Shown here: one piece after another, positions 16,882-24,924 of the stretch
Layout: every line of letters begins with the position of its first letter
How positions within the stretch are numbered: position 1 is the first letter of the stretch
Source: Afipia sp. OHSU_II-C1
Lineage (GTDB): Bacteria; Pseudomonadota; Alphaproteobacteria; Rhizobiales; Xanthobacteraceae
DNA length: 50,581 bases
Assembly: GCF_000497575.1 (NCBI RefSeq)
Contig: NZ_APJI01000017.1
Coordinates: 1-50,581 of the forward strand
Reading direction: 5' to 3'
Position numbers and translations under genes: made by a program
Notes under the pieces: model-generated
Told to the model about the DNA's origin: nothing
Seen by the model: only the letters and a program-made list of their open reading frames with translations
The model's database searches: none

Positions 16882-18816
16882 ATGTGTGGTATTGCCGGTT
16901 TCATAGATCACCGCCTTGCGCCCGATGGTGCCGCGCTTGTGCACCGCGCGCGGGCGATGGGTGATGCCATTGCAAACCGCGGCCCCGACGCCAGCGGAAT
17001 CTGGACGGATGACACCGTCGGCTTGGCGTTGTCGCATCGCCGCCTGTCCATCGTGGATTTGTCGGACGCTGGTGCGCAGCCCATGGTGTCCGCGGACGGG
17101 CGCTGGGTGATCTGCTACAATGGTGAAATCTACAACAGCGATGACATCCGCCGCGATCCTGCGCTGAAAGCTGTCGCATGGCGCGGTCATTCCGACACTG
17201 AAACGATTGTCGAATCCGTAGCGCGGCGCGGATTGAGCGTTACGCTGGATGATCTCAATGGCATGTTCGCGATCGCGTTGTGGGATCGAAAGGAGCAGGC
17301 GCTTCATCTTGTTCGCGACCGGCTCGGGATTAAGCCATTGTTTGTGGCCCACCGCGGCGATCAGATTTTCTTCGCATCCGAGCTGAAGAGTTTTCACGCC
17401 GCTCAGGCATTCGATCTGGAAATCGAACCGTCGTCGGTCGCGAGTTTCCTGCGCTTCGGTTATGTGCCGGCGCCTCACAGCATTTACCGCGGCGTCAAGA
17501 AAGTGATGCCTGGCGAACATGTCACGTTTTCGGTTGGTGGTTCTTGCGCTAGCCGCCGTTATTGGTCTGCGGCGGAAGTGGCGTTGCAGGGGATCGATTC
17601 CCCCCTGAAGCTTTCCGACGAAGAAGCCATCGCGCAGCTCTCGGAATTGCTTGGGGATGCGGTTTCTCGGCAAATGCTTGCGGACGTTCCGCTTGGAGCT
17701 TTCCTGTCCGGCGGTATCGACTCGTCAGCGGTGGCAGGCTTGATGGTTGCTGCCGGGCGAGGGCCGGTTCGTACCTTCTCGATCGGATTTCCCGAATTTG
17801 GCTTCGACGAATCGAAAGACGCTGCCGCAGTCGCCCGGCATCTCGGCACACAGCACACCGAACTGGTCGTTACCGCGTCCGATGCTCTCGGTGTGGTTCC
17901 GCAACTTGCGCAGATGTATGACGAGCCGTTTGCGGATTCGTCGCAAATTCCGACCCATCTGGTGTCGAAGCTCACCCGGCGGCATGTGACTGTCGCGCTA
18001 TCGGGCGACGGCGGCGATGAACTGTTTGGCGGGTACAATCGCTACCGGCTGGCTGAGGGCATGTCCCAGAAGCTTTCACGGATTCCGCTCGGTGCGCGGC
18101 GTATCGCGGCGGGCGCGCTGCAAGCACTTCCCATGGCGTGGGTCGATGGTCTCGCATCGCTTGCGCCGCGCGGAATGCTGCCATCGCAGGTCGCCGACAA
18201 GCTGCGCAAGTTTGCCAACGTGATGACGCTGGATTCAGAGGGGATCTACCGCAGGCTGGTGAGCCAGTGCGAGGATCCAGCAACGCTCGCCCCATTCGCG
18301 GATGAGCATCCTTTGACACCGTGGTCGACAGGTGCGGTCGGAGCATTACCGACATTTCTCGATCGCATGCAATTGCTCGACACCATGACTTACCTTCCGG
18401 ACGACATTCTTCAGAAGGTCGATCGCGCCTCAATGGCAGTCGCGCTCGAAGCACGCCCGCCCTTGCTGGATCATCGCGTGGTCGAATTCGCGTGGCGTCT
18501 GCCGCGACGGTTCAAGATTCGGGACGGTGAAACGAAATGGCTCCTGCGGCGGGTGACCGAGCAGATGGTGCCGAGATCCCTGCTGAATCGGCCCAAAATG
18601 GGATTTGGCATTCCGCTTGCTGAATGGCTGCGTGGTCCGTTGAGGGACTGGGCGGAGGATTTGCTCGATCCGTCGCGGCTTGGCGGCGGCTTTCTCGACA
18701 TAAGCGCTGCGCGTCGCTTGTGGGCAGATCACCTGACGGGCCGCAGGAACTGGGCTTACGCGCTTTGGACCATTCTGATGTTTGAAGCGTGGCGCAGGCG
18801 CTGGGCGGACAGTTAG
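16882..18816 (+). CDS. asnB: glutamine-hydrolysing asparagine synthase family amidotransferase
   Basis: A 644-residue AsnB-type enzyme. The start is fixed by MCGIAGFIDH: Cys2 is the glutaminase nucleophile exposed after removal of Met1. The glutaminase domain covers roughly residues 1-220 (NRGPDASG, YNGEIYN, GMFAIALWD). The synthetase domain has the ATP pyrophosphatase loop SGGIDSS at residues 276-282 and LSGDGGDELFGGYNRY. A longer frame from 16771 is only upstream read-through. In O-antigen loci such enzymes (WbpS type) can convert hexuronic acids to uronamides. Because this locus also encodes a uronate pathway, that role is plausible, but cellular asparagine synthesis cannot be excluded. 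Confidence 0.88.
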   Translation: MCGIAGFIDHRLAPDGAALVHRARAMGDAIANRGPDASGIWTDDTVGLALSHRRLSIVDLSDAGAQPMVSADGRWVICYNGEIYNSDDIRRDPALKAVAWRGHSDTETIVESVARRGLSVTLDDLNGMFAIALWDRKEQALHLVRDRLGIKPLFVAHRGDQIFFASELKSFHAAQAFDLEIEPSSVASFLRFGYVPAPHSIYRGVKKVMPGEHVTFSVGGSCASRRYWSAAEVALQGIDSPLKLSDEEAIAQLSELLGDAVSRQMLADVPLGAFLSGGIDSSAVAGLMVAAGRGPVRTFSIGFPEFGFDESKDAAAVARHLGTQHTELVVTASDALGVVPQLAQMYDEPFADSSQIPTHLVSKLTRRHVTVALSGDGGDELFGGYNRYRLAEGMSQKLSRIPLGARRIAAGALQALPMAWVDGLASLAPRGMLPSQVADKLRKFANVMTLDSEGIYRRLVSQCEDPATLAPFADEHPLTPWSTGAVGALPTFLDRMQLLDTMTYLPDDILQKVDRASMAVALEARPPLLDHRVVEFAWRLPRRFKIRDGETKWLLRRVTEQMVPRSLLNRPKMGFGIPLAEWLRGPLRDWAEDLLDPSRLGGGFLDISAARRLWADHLTGRRNWAYALWTILMFEAWRRRWADS

Positions 18817-18820
18817 GCCC

Positions 18821-20005
18821 GTGGACAACGTGTCACCTGCGCAGCCGCGTATCCTCTTTGTCACCAAGAAGATGGTGATGGGCGGCGCCGAGCGTCATCT
18901 GGCGCAATTGCTGCCTGCCTTGATGTCGCGTGGCTTTGCGGTGGAACTGTTCGTGCTGGAGCGGAGCGGAGAGCTTGAAGCGGATCTGGCGAAGGCTGGC
19001 GTGACCATCTCCGGGTTGCGACGCCGTTCCGGACGAGTGCGTCATTTGCTGACGGCCGCCGCCGAATTGTATCGTCGCACCCGCCGGACGCGCCCTGATA
19101 TTCTGCATTTCTTTCTGCCTGAACCCTATCTGGTCGGTGCGGCCGTTGCTGTTGTTGCGCGCCAGCGCATCTGCGTCATGAGCCGCCGTTCCTTGGCACA
19201 CTATCAGCGCAGCCATCCGTGGTTCGGGCGCATCGAGCGCCTGCTTCATCGCCGCATGGCGGCGTTGCTGGGAAACTCAACAGCTATTGTCGATGAACTC
19301 GTCGCGGAGGGAGGAGACCGACGCAAGATCGGCCTGATCCATAACGGCGTCACCATTCCCCGGCTCGCTGATGACCAGATTCGCGAGGCGCAGCGGATTG
19401 CCTTGGGTATTCCCCCCGGCGCCTTTGTCATGGCGATTGTCGCCAATCTGTTTCATTACAAGGGCCATGCAGACCTGTTTGATGCACTGGGGACGATAGC
19501 GTCGCGGCTCCAGCAGCCCTGGCGACTGATGGTTGTTGGCCGTGACGAAGGTGAAGGGCCGCAGTTGCGCTTACAGGCTGAACGTCTTGGCATTGCCGAT
19601 CGCATTCTCTGGCTCGGAGAACGGCGCGATGTTGAAGCGATTCTGCCGGCGGCCGATATCGCGCTGCTCGTATCCCACCAGGAAGGTTTCTCTAACGCCT
19701 TGATCGAAGCGATGGGGCAGGGATTGCCAACCATAGCAACTGCTGTCGGAGGCAATCTCGATGCCGTTGTCGACGGTGAAACCGGCTTGCTGACTCCGCC
19801 AAGGGAGCCTGCCGCCCTCGGCGCGGCTATTCTAGCTCTTGCATCGGACCCGTCGAAACGCGAGGCCATGGGGATTGCGGCGCGGAGGCGGGCCATGGCG
19901 ATGTTTTCCCAGGATGCCTGCGTTACGCGCTACGGCCGTCTTTATCGGAACCTCGGTAAATCGTCCCTGGGTCCGGTTCAGACCATGATTGACGGCGGGG
20001 ACTAG
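18821..20005 (+). CDS. glycosyltransferase family 4
   Basis: A 394-residue retaining GT-B glycosyltransferase. ILFVTKKMVMGGAERHLAQLLPAL is the classic GT4 N-terminus. The donor domain begins at FVMAIVANLFHYKGHADLFDAL, and the EX7E motif is QEGFSNALIEAMGQGLPTIAT. The GTG at 18821, with GGCGGA 11 bp upstream, is preferred. A TTG at 18782 would overlap asnB by 35 bp, and a GTG at 18830 is also possible. The C-terminus overlaps the longest reading of the next gene but not its preferred start. Sugar specificity is not deducible. Confidence 0.85.
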   Translation: MDNVSPAQPRILFVTKKMVMGGAERHLAQLLPALMSRGFAVELFVLERSGELEADLAKAGVTISGLRRRSGRVRHLLTAAAELYRRTRRTRPDILHFFLPEPYLVGAAVAVVARQRICVMSRRSLAHYQRSHPWFGRIERLLHRRMAALLGNSTAIVDELVAEGGDRRKIGLIHNGVTIPRLADDQIREAQRIALGIPPGAFVMAIVANLFHYKGHADLFDALGTIASRLQQPWRLMVVGRDEGEGPQLRLQAERLGIADRILWLGERRDVEAILPAADIALLVSHQEGFSNALIEAMGQGLPTIATAVGGNLDAVVDGETGLLTPPREPAALGAAILALASDPSKREAMGIAARRRAMAMFSQDACVTRYGRLYRNLGKSSLGPVQTMIDGGD

Positions 20006-20120
20006 CCGCCCGTTCAAGCGAATTAAGTCGCGTGGTGCGGTTTTGACCTTGGTCATGGGACGTTTGCGTGCCAGAAGAGCTCGCCAGAAAATACCACCGT
20101 CAGAAGCGAAAATTATTGCC

Positions 20121-21560
20121 ATGTCGACTTCGTCATTGCCCTCGCGCAAAGCGCAAATACTGTCCCATTCGGAGGAATACGCTACCTCGCGCCCTGAGTG
20201 GCGTAACAAGGCAGCATTCTTTCATCGCGAGGATGAAGCCTATCTGCGGTTTCTGATCCCGGAGAATGCGCGCGTTCTTGAAATCGGATGCGGCATCGGA
20301 GATACGCTCGCGGCCCTCAAGCCTGCTTATGGCGTGGGTATCGACTTTAGCCCCGCGTTGATCGACATCGCCCGCAAGAGGCATCCCGGCCTGACATTTA
20401 TTGTGGGGGATGCGGAAGATCCTGCAACGATTGCTTCAGCGGGTGGCACGTTCGACTATATCCTGGTTCTTGATGCGATCGGATCGCTGGACGATTGCCA
20501 GAAGTTTCTTGAGCAGCTTCATCCGCTTTGCACGCGCGAGACCCGCGTTGTGATCGGGTACTTCTCGCATCTGTGGCAACCGGTACTCAAATTCGCGGAG
20601 TTGATCGGCCAGCGCATGCCGCTACCGCCTCAGAACGCTCTTGCGCCGGCGGACGTCGCGGCCATCGCCCAGCTCGCGGACTTTGAATCGGTGAAATCCG
20701 AGCAGAGAATGCTGATGCCAGTGTCGCTGTTCGGGCTCGGGCATCTCCTCAACCGCTTTATCAGCGTTCTGCCTGTATTCCGTTTCTTCGCCTTGCGTCA
20801 TTACTCCGTTTGCCGGTCGTGGCCGGCGGCGAAGGAAGATCTCAAGTCGGCAACGGTCGTCATTCCCGCGCGCAATGAGCGCGGGAACATCGAGCCCGCA
20901 GTGCAGCGGTTGCCGCAGTTCTGCGATGACATCGAAATCATCTTCATCGAAGGTCACAGCAAGGACGGGACCTTCGAGGAGATGGAGCGCGTCAAGGCTG
21001 CTTATCCGGACAAGGATATCAAGTTGATGCGCCAGCCCGGTAAAGGCAAGGCGGATGCCGTGTTCACAGCCTACGATGTGGCCCGCGGAGATGTCCTGAT
21101 GATTCTCGACGCCGATCTCACCATGCCGCCCGAGCAGCTGCCGAAATTCTGGGAAGCGATCAAATCGGGGAAGGGTGAGTTCATCAACGGCTCACGTCTC
21201 GTTTATCCGCTTGAGGATGACGCGATGCGCTTTCTCAACCTGATCGCGAACAAGATATTTTCCTATCTGTTCTCGTGGCTGCTGAATCAGCGCTACACGG
21301 ACACTCTGTGCGGCACCAAGGTGATGCGGAGAGCGGACTACTATCGGCTCCGTGACGGCAAGGCCTACTTCGGGGATTTCGATCCGTTCGGCGATTTCGA
21401 CCTTATTTTCGGCGCGTCGAAACTCAACCTCAAGACGATCGATCTGCCGATCCGCTATGCCGCCCGTGCCTACGGCGAAACACAGATTTCGCGATTCCGG
21501 CACGGCGTGATGCTGCTGAGAATGGTGATCTTCGCGTTCTTCAAGATCAAGGCGATCTGA
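20121..21560 (+). CDS. fused SAM-methyltransferase / GT2 polyprenyl-phosphate-sugar synthase-like protein
   Basis: Two domains in one 479-residue chain. Residues 1-230 are a class I methyltransferase: RVLEIGCGIGDTLAALKPAYGVGIDFSPALIDIARKRHP is motif I, and FDYILVLDAIGSLDD follows. From about residue 245 a GT2 domain resembles dolichyl/undecaprenyl-phosphate mannose synthases: SATVVIPARNERGNIEPAVQRLP, EGHSKDGTFEEMERV, MILDADLTMPPEQLP, TDTLCGTKVMRRADY and GDFDLIFGASK. Basic and hydrophobic C-terminal residues (MLLRMVIFAFFKIKAI) could anchor it to the membrane. The ATG at 20121 was chosen by domain position; in-frame starts at 19989 and 20055 exist. No stop or frame break separates the domains. 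Confidence 0.8.
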   Translation: MSTSSLPSRKAQILSHSEEYATSRPEWRNKAAFFHREDEAYLRFLIPENARVLEIGCGIGDTLAALKPAYGVGIDFSPALIDIARKRHPGLTFIVGDAEDPATIASAGGTFDYILVLDAIGSLDDCQKFLEQLHPLCTRETRVVIGYFSHLWQPVLKFAELIGQRMPLPPQNALAPADVAAIAQLADFESVKSEQRMLMPVSLFGLGHLLNRFISVLPVFRFFALRHYSVCRSWPAAKEDLKSATVVIPARNERGNIEPAVQRLPQFCDDIEIIFIEGHSKDGTFEEMERVKAAYPDKDIKLMRQPGKGKADAVFTAYDVARGDVLMILDADLTMPPEQLPKFWEAIKSGKGEFINGSRLVYPLEDDAMRFLNLIANKIFSYLFSWLLNQRYTDTLCGTKVMRRADYYRLRDGKAYFGDFDPFGDFDLIFGASKLNLKTIDLPIRYAARAYGETQISRFRHGVMLLRMVIFAFFKIKAI

Positions 21561-21604
21561 TCGTGATGTCGAGACGCATCCGGTGTCGAAACGATTGATG
21601 TGCC

Positions 21605-22333
21605 ATGTCCGGTGTTCTTGACAGCTATCGTGCGGTTTGGGAGCAGAAGCCGGTTCTACGGACGGTCTACAATGACATTTTCGACCGGATCGCGAGCCGT
21701 ACCGTTGCGGGAACGACTCTCGAGATCGGAGGTGGCATCGGCAATCTGAAGGAGCGGATCGACGATCTTATTTCGTCGGACATCCAGTTCGCCCCATGGC
21801 TCGATCTTGTCGCCGATGCGCAAAAGCTCCCGTTTGCGGACGGCGCCTTGTCGAACATTGTGATGCTTGATGTGCTTCACCACATCGAATTCCCGGCATT
21901 GTTGTTTCGCGAGGCTTCGCGCGTGTTGCGTCCGGGCGGACGTATCATCATGGCGGAGCCGGGCATTACGCTTGGAAGCAGGCTTTTCTATCGCTTGCTG
22001 CATCATGAGCCGGTGCGGATGGATGCAGACCCGCTTCTGGAGGGATCGCCGGACAGGGGCCGCGATCCTTACGATTCCAATCAGGCAATCCCGACATTGC
22101 TGGCGACGAGCCACCGCGAGCAATTTCATTCCAAATTTCCGGATCTGACGATCAGCGAAACGCAATGGTTCTCGTTCGTCGCTTATCCGTTCAGCGGCGG
22201 GTTCAGGCCATGGTCGCTGATGACGGAGCCGATGGCCCGCGCGATGCTTTGGTTCGAAAAGCATGCCGAGGGCGCTCTTGGCCGCCATTTCGGCTTTCGT
22301 TTGCTGACCGTGGTCGAAAAACGAGGCGGATAG
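21605..22333 (+). CDS. class I SAM-dependent methyltransferase
   Basis: A 242-residue methyltransferase of the Methyltransf_11 type. TTLEIGGGIGNLKERIDDL is motif I, LPFADGALSNIVMLDVLHHIEFPALLFREASRVLRPGGRIIMAEPG covers motifs post-I to III. GIGN replaces the commoner GTGxG. The C-terminal third is rich in aromatic residues (WFSFVAYPFSGGFRPWSLM) and is probably substrate-binding. It lies 44 bp after the fused methyltransferase-GT2 gene and ends 2 bp before the stop of the converging minus-strand gene, so it closes this plus-strand run. The acceptor is unknown. Confidence 0.8.
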   Translation: MSGVLDSYRAVWEQKPVLRTVYNDIFDRIASRTVAGTTLEIGGGIGNLKERIDDLISSDIQFAPWLDLVADAQKLPFADGALSNIVMLDVLHHIEFPALLFREASRVLRPGGRIIMAEPGITLGSRLFYRLLHHEPVRMDADPLLEGSPDRGRDPYDSNQAIPTLLATSHREQFHSKFPDLTISETQWFSFVAYPFSGGFRPWSLMTEPMARAMLWFEKHAEGALGRHFGFRLLTVVEKRGG

Positions 22334-22335
22334 TC

Positions 22336-23775
22336 TTACGCCACTTGATGGATGCTGACCTTGCCGGGCTTCCTGCGCCGGTCGCGAACGGCGATCAACC
22401 CTGCACCGCTCAGCACATTGAAAATCGGCTCGAGTGGCAACCGGTACTTGGGGGAGGCGACAGGCCCATTGACGAGCAGGATGTAGCCACACCACGATGC
22501 CGCCAGGAAGATCGCAGGCCAGTTCGCGGTCCGCCGCGCCAAAGCGACGAAACCGATCAATTGCAGCAGGCGCATCGCCGCCAGCCCAGCGCTGCCGGCC
22601 AGCAGAAACCACGTATAGACCGGTTGGCCCGACCGGAATGCATAGTTGAAGGCCTTGTCGAAGAACGAATTGCCCGGCGTGTTGTAGAAGCCGGGCCGCG
22701 GCAGTTGCGAGACGGGCGGCGACAACAGAACTGCGGGTGAAACAAGATTGATTGTAATGCCGGACAGCCACGACTTCGCAATCGCGCTGACGGGGATATC
22801 CTTCAGCGCTTCTTTCGCGATGATGGTGTATTGCCGGGATTGCTCGAATGGATTTGAAGAATGCGGCCCGAACCTCTCAATGGTTCGCTTCTCCAGATCA
22901 TTGTAACTCGTCATATAAGGCGTTCTGTCCTGCATTTCCCGTGCGAGCGGAACAACCCACAGCGCAAGATGGATGCCGCCCTGCGGCGTCAGTCCGGCGG
23001 TTCCGAACACAGCGACATTCTTCGCGACAATGATGCCAATACCGGCGGTCAGGGCAACAACGGCAGCGGTTATTGTTGCTGCTTTCTGTAGCGTGCATTT
23101 CCGAAAGACGACGTAGGCGGCGAGCAGGGCCAGCGCGAAGAAGGCCCATGGGACGATGATCGCCCGTATGAGCGCCGCGCAGCCGAGGAAGAGACCGAGC
23201 AGAGTGGCGTTTCGCCACGAGGGGTTGTCGACCCAGCGGAACGCCGCCCAGAACGACATCGCGACAAAGAAGATGAATGGAGTGTCGGTGTAGAACAGTC
23301 CGCTGAGAACGATCTGTGTGGGATTGATGACGGCGATGAGGGCCGCAGCGACAGCAACACGGGTGGATATCCAGGACGCTATGCCATACACCGCAACGCA
23401 GGTCCCAGCATCGAACACTCCCTGCATCAGGATATAGGCAAGAGTGCCGTGCGCGCTGCCGAAAACGAGAAAGGGGATTGCTGCAAGCCAGTGATAGAGC
23501 GGCATCGTATAGGCATGCTGCCCAAACCACTGCGAGCCATGAACTGTGCCGGATTTGACGGCGTTCGCGAAATCGCTCGCAACGCTTGTGTAGGTCAGGG
23601 AGTCGACGCCCTTCAGTCCATCGTCGCCCATCAGAGCGTACATCGCGAGGGCGTAGGCCCAGCGGATGATGAGTGCAGCAAAAAAAATCTTCAGCAGGAT
23701 CGATTGAGCTTTGTGCGCTGAGGGCGCACCTGGGTCAGCAAGGGCGGACGAACTATTCGCCCTCGGGAACGGCAT
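22336..23775 (-). CDS. polytopic GT39/ArnT-like membrane glycosyltransferase
   Basis: A 479-residue integral membrane protein with many hydrophobic helices, read on the minus strand. The first helix (ILLKIFFAALIIRWAYALAMYALM) is followed by a periplasmic loop GVDSLTYTSVASDFANAVKSG, where the family's acidic catalytic residue is expected, then TMPLYHWLAAIPFLVFG. This layout resembles GT39/PMT_2 and ArnT enzymes that take sugars from polyprenyl-phosphate donors on the periplasmic side. The C-terminal region ends PVASPKYRLPLEPIFNVLSGAGLIAV. The start at 23775 overlaps the end of the upstream flippase-like gene by 23 bp, so the two are coupled. Acceptor unknown. Confidence 0.75.
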   Translation of the reverse strand: MPFPRANSSSALADPGAPSAHKAQSILLKIFFAALIIRWAYALAMYALMGDDGLKGVDSLTYTSVASDFANAVKSGTVHGSQWFGQHAYTMPLYHWLAAIPFLVFGSAHGTLAYILMQGVFDAGTCVAVYGIASWISTRVAVAAALIAVINPTQIVLSGLFYTDTPFIFFVAMSFWAAFRWVDNPSWRNATLLGLFLGCAALIRAIIVPWAFFALALLAAYVVFRKCTLQKAATITAAVVALTAGIGIIVAKNVAVFGTAGLTPQGGIHLALWVVPLAREMQDRTPYMTSYNDLEKRTIERFGPHSSNPFEQSRQYTIIAKEALKDIPVSAIAKSWLSGITINLVSPAVLLSPPVSQLPRPGFYNTPGNSFFDKAFNYAFRSGQPVYTWFLLAGSAGLAAMRLLQLIGFVALARRTANWPAIFLAASWCGYILLVNGPVASPKYRLPLEPIFNVLSGAGLIAVRDRRRKPGKVSIHQVA

Positions 23776-24712
23776 GGGATATCTCGGACGTTTTCTCTGC
23801 GCTGAGAATCCAGACCAGTCCGCCGATCGCCCCGACCACGAAGGAAGAGGCTCCGAACAAAAGCGACACCACCGTGCCGTCGGTGGGCGCGAGCCCGGCA
23901 TATCCAAACGCAACCATCATGGTTGCTTCACGGACGCCCCAGCCAGCGATGGAAATCGGCAGCATCGTGATCAGCATGATCGGCGGTACAAGCAGAAACA
24001 GTTGTTCGAATGCCGCCGGCGCGGCGATCGAGCGAACGGCGCACCAGGCAATCACCACGGCCATGACGTGAATGAGCAGCGAAAGGGCGGCGACCTTAGG
24101 CCCACTGGTGCGGTTGAATATCACCTGATTGGCGATCACCGCGCAGGCATGGATGTGGCGCAGGGGCCAGAGCTTCTTGAGCCATTCCCAGCGGAGCGCG
24201 CCGTAAACGAGAAAGCCGAGGCCGGCCGAAATCGCGGCGACATCGACCAGCAGCAGCGCAAGGCGTCCGCGAGGGCTGCCGATCAGGTCGTAGCTCCATG
24301 GGAGGCTTGCGACCACAATCAGCGCAAGAGCGATCAGGCCGATGGCGCGATCGACAAGAACTGAATAGGTGGCAGCTCGCCAGCCCGCGCCCGTGTGCCG
24401 CACAAGCCAGAGCCGCATGGCGTCGCCGCCGATGGTGGACGGCAGCGTCTGATTGAAGAACGCGCCGATCATGTTGTAGCGGAACGCCTGTCCGGTCCCG
24501 AGAGGCGCGGCACAGCGCGCGCTGATCTCGCGCCAGCGCAGCGCGCCGAGGAAAATCTGGAAAACCGTCGCCAGCACCGCGAGCAGAAACCAACCGGGGC
24601 TGATCTGGCTCAGGCGGGACTGGATCGCCGCGAAATTGATGCCGCGGAACGCGATATAGAGCAGCGCCGCCGACACCAGTATTCGAGCGGCAAGAAGGAG
24701 AAATCCGCGCAT
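23753..24712 (-). CDS. flippase-like membrane protein (UPF0104/MprF transmembrane family)
   Basis: A 319-residue polytopic protein of the lysylphosphatidylglycerol-synthase transmembrane family (PF03706), with about eight hydrophobic helices. The family signature is FFNQTLPSTIGGDAMRLWLVR at about residues 85-105, plus SVLVDRAIGL and the distal PISIAGWGVREATMM. Related proteins (AglD, the MprF flippase half) move or present lipid-linked groups across membranes. It is the first gene of a two-gene minus-strand unit with the GT39-like enzyme. Together with the GT2 synthase at 20121 it would fit a lipid-phosphate-sugar relay; that is inferred. Confidence 0.78.
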   Translation of the reverse strand: MRGFLLLAARILVSAALLYIAFRGINFAAIQSRLSQISPGWFLLAVLATVFQIFLGALRWREISARCAAPLGTGQAFRYNMIGAFFNQTLPSTIGGDAMRLWLVRHTGAGWRAATYSVLVDRAIGLIALALIVVASLPWSYDLIGSPRGRLALLLVDVAAISAGLGFLVYGALRWEWLKKLWPLRHIHACAVIANQVIFNRTSGPKVAALSLLIHVMAVVIAWCAVRSIAAPAAFEQLFLLVPPIMLITMLPISIAGWGVREATMMVAFGYAGLAPTDGTVVSLLFGASSFVVGAIGGLVWILSAEKTSEISHAVPEGE

Positions 24713-24767
24713 TCCGGACCGCGATGGTTAACGTTGCTGGATCTGAAAAGGGCGTGAATAGCAGCGC

Positions 24768-24798
24768 TTGACAGTCATTTTCAGGGTCTTGGTATGGC
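24768..24798 (+). promoter_or_regulatory. candidate promoter of the uronic-acid operon
   Basis: A perfect -35 hexamer TTGACA occupies 24768-24773. A weaker TATGGC at 24793-24798 follows after 19 bases. It points toward the dehydrogenase gene whose start is at 24925, and lies in the only gap between the divergent minus-strand gene and that operon. The -35 box is convincing; the -10 box and spacing are suboptimal. Confidence 0.4.
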
Positions 24799-24812
24799 TT
24801 TAGAGGTGCTCT

Positions 24813-24839
24813 GGCAATAGGTAAGCTCAACCTATTGCC
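24813..24839 (+). promoter_or_regulatory. perfect 10-bp hairpin in the leader of the uronic-acid operon
   Basis: Arms GGCAATAGGT (24813-24822) and ACCTATTGCC (24830-24839) are exact complements around the loop AAGCTCA. It begins about 15 bp after the candidate -10 box and ends 85 bp before the GTG at 24925, so it would lie at the 5' end of the transcript or act as a DNA operator. No U-tract follows, so a simple terminator is unlikely. Confidence 0.5.
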
Positions 24840-24924
24840 GCAGCCACCGCACGGCGGCTAAAGAGGGCAGCTTGATTGGGGCATCTGGCGTGGGTGACGC
24901 CCATTCGGCTTGGGGACGGAATTC

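Noticed and set aside
21656..22771. 371-codon minus-strand frame overlapping the methyltransferase and the GT39 end
   Set aside because: It lies antisense to the methyltransferase and in another frame of the GT39 gene; both of those are well supported.
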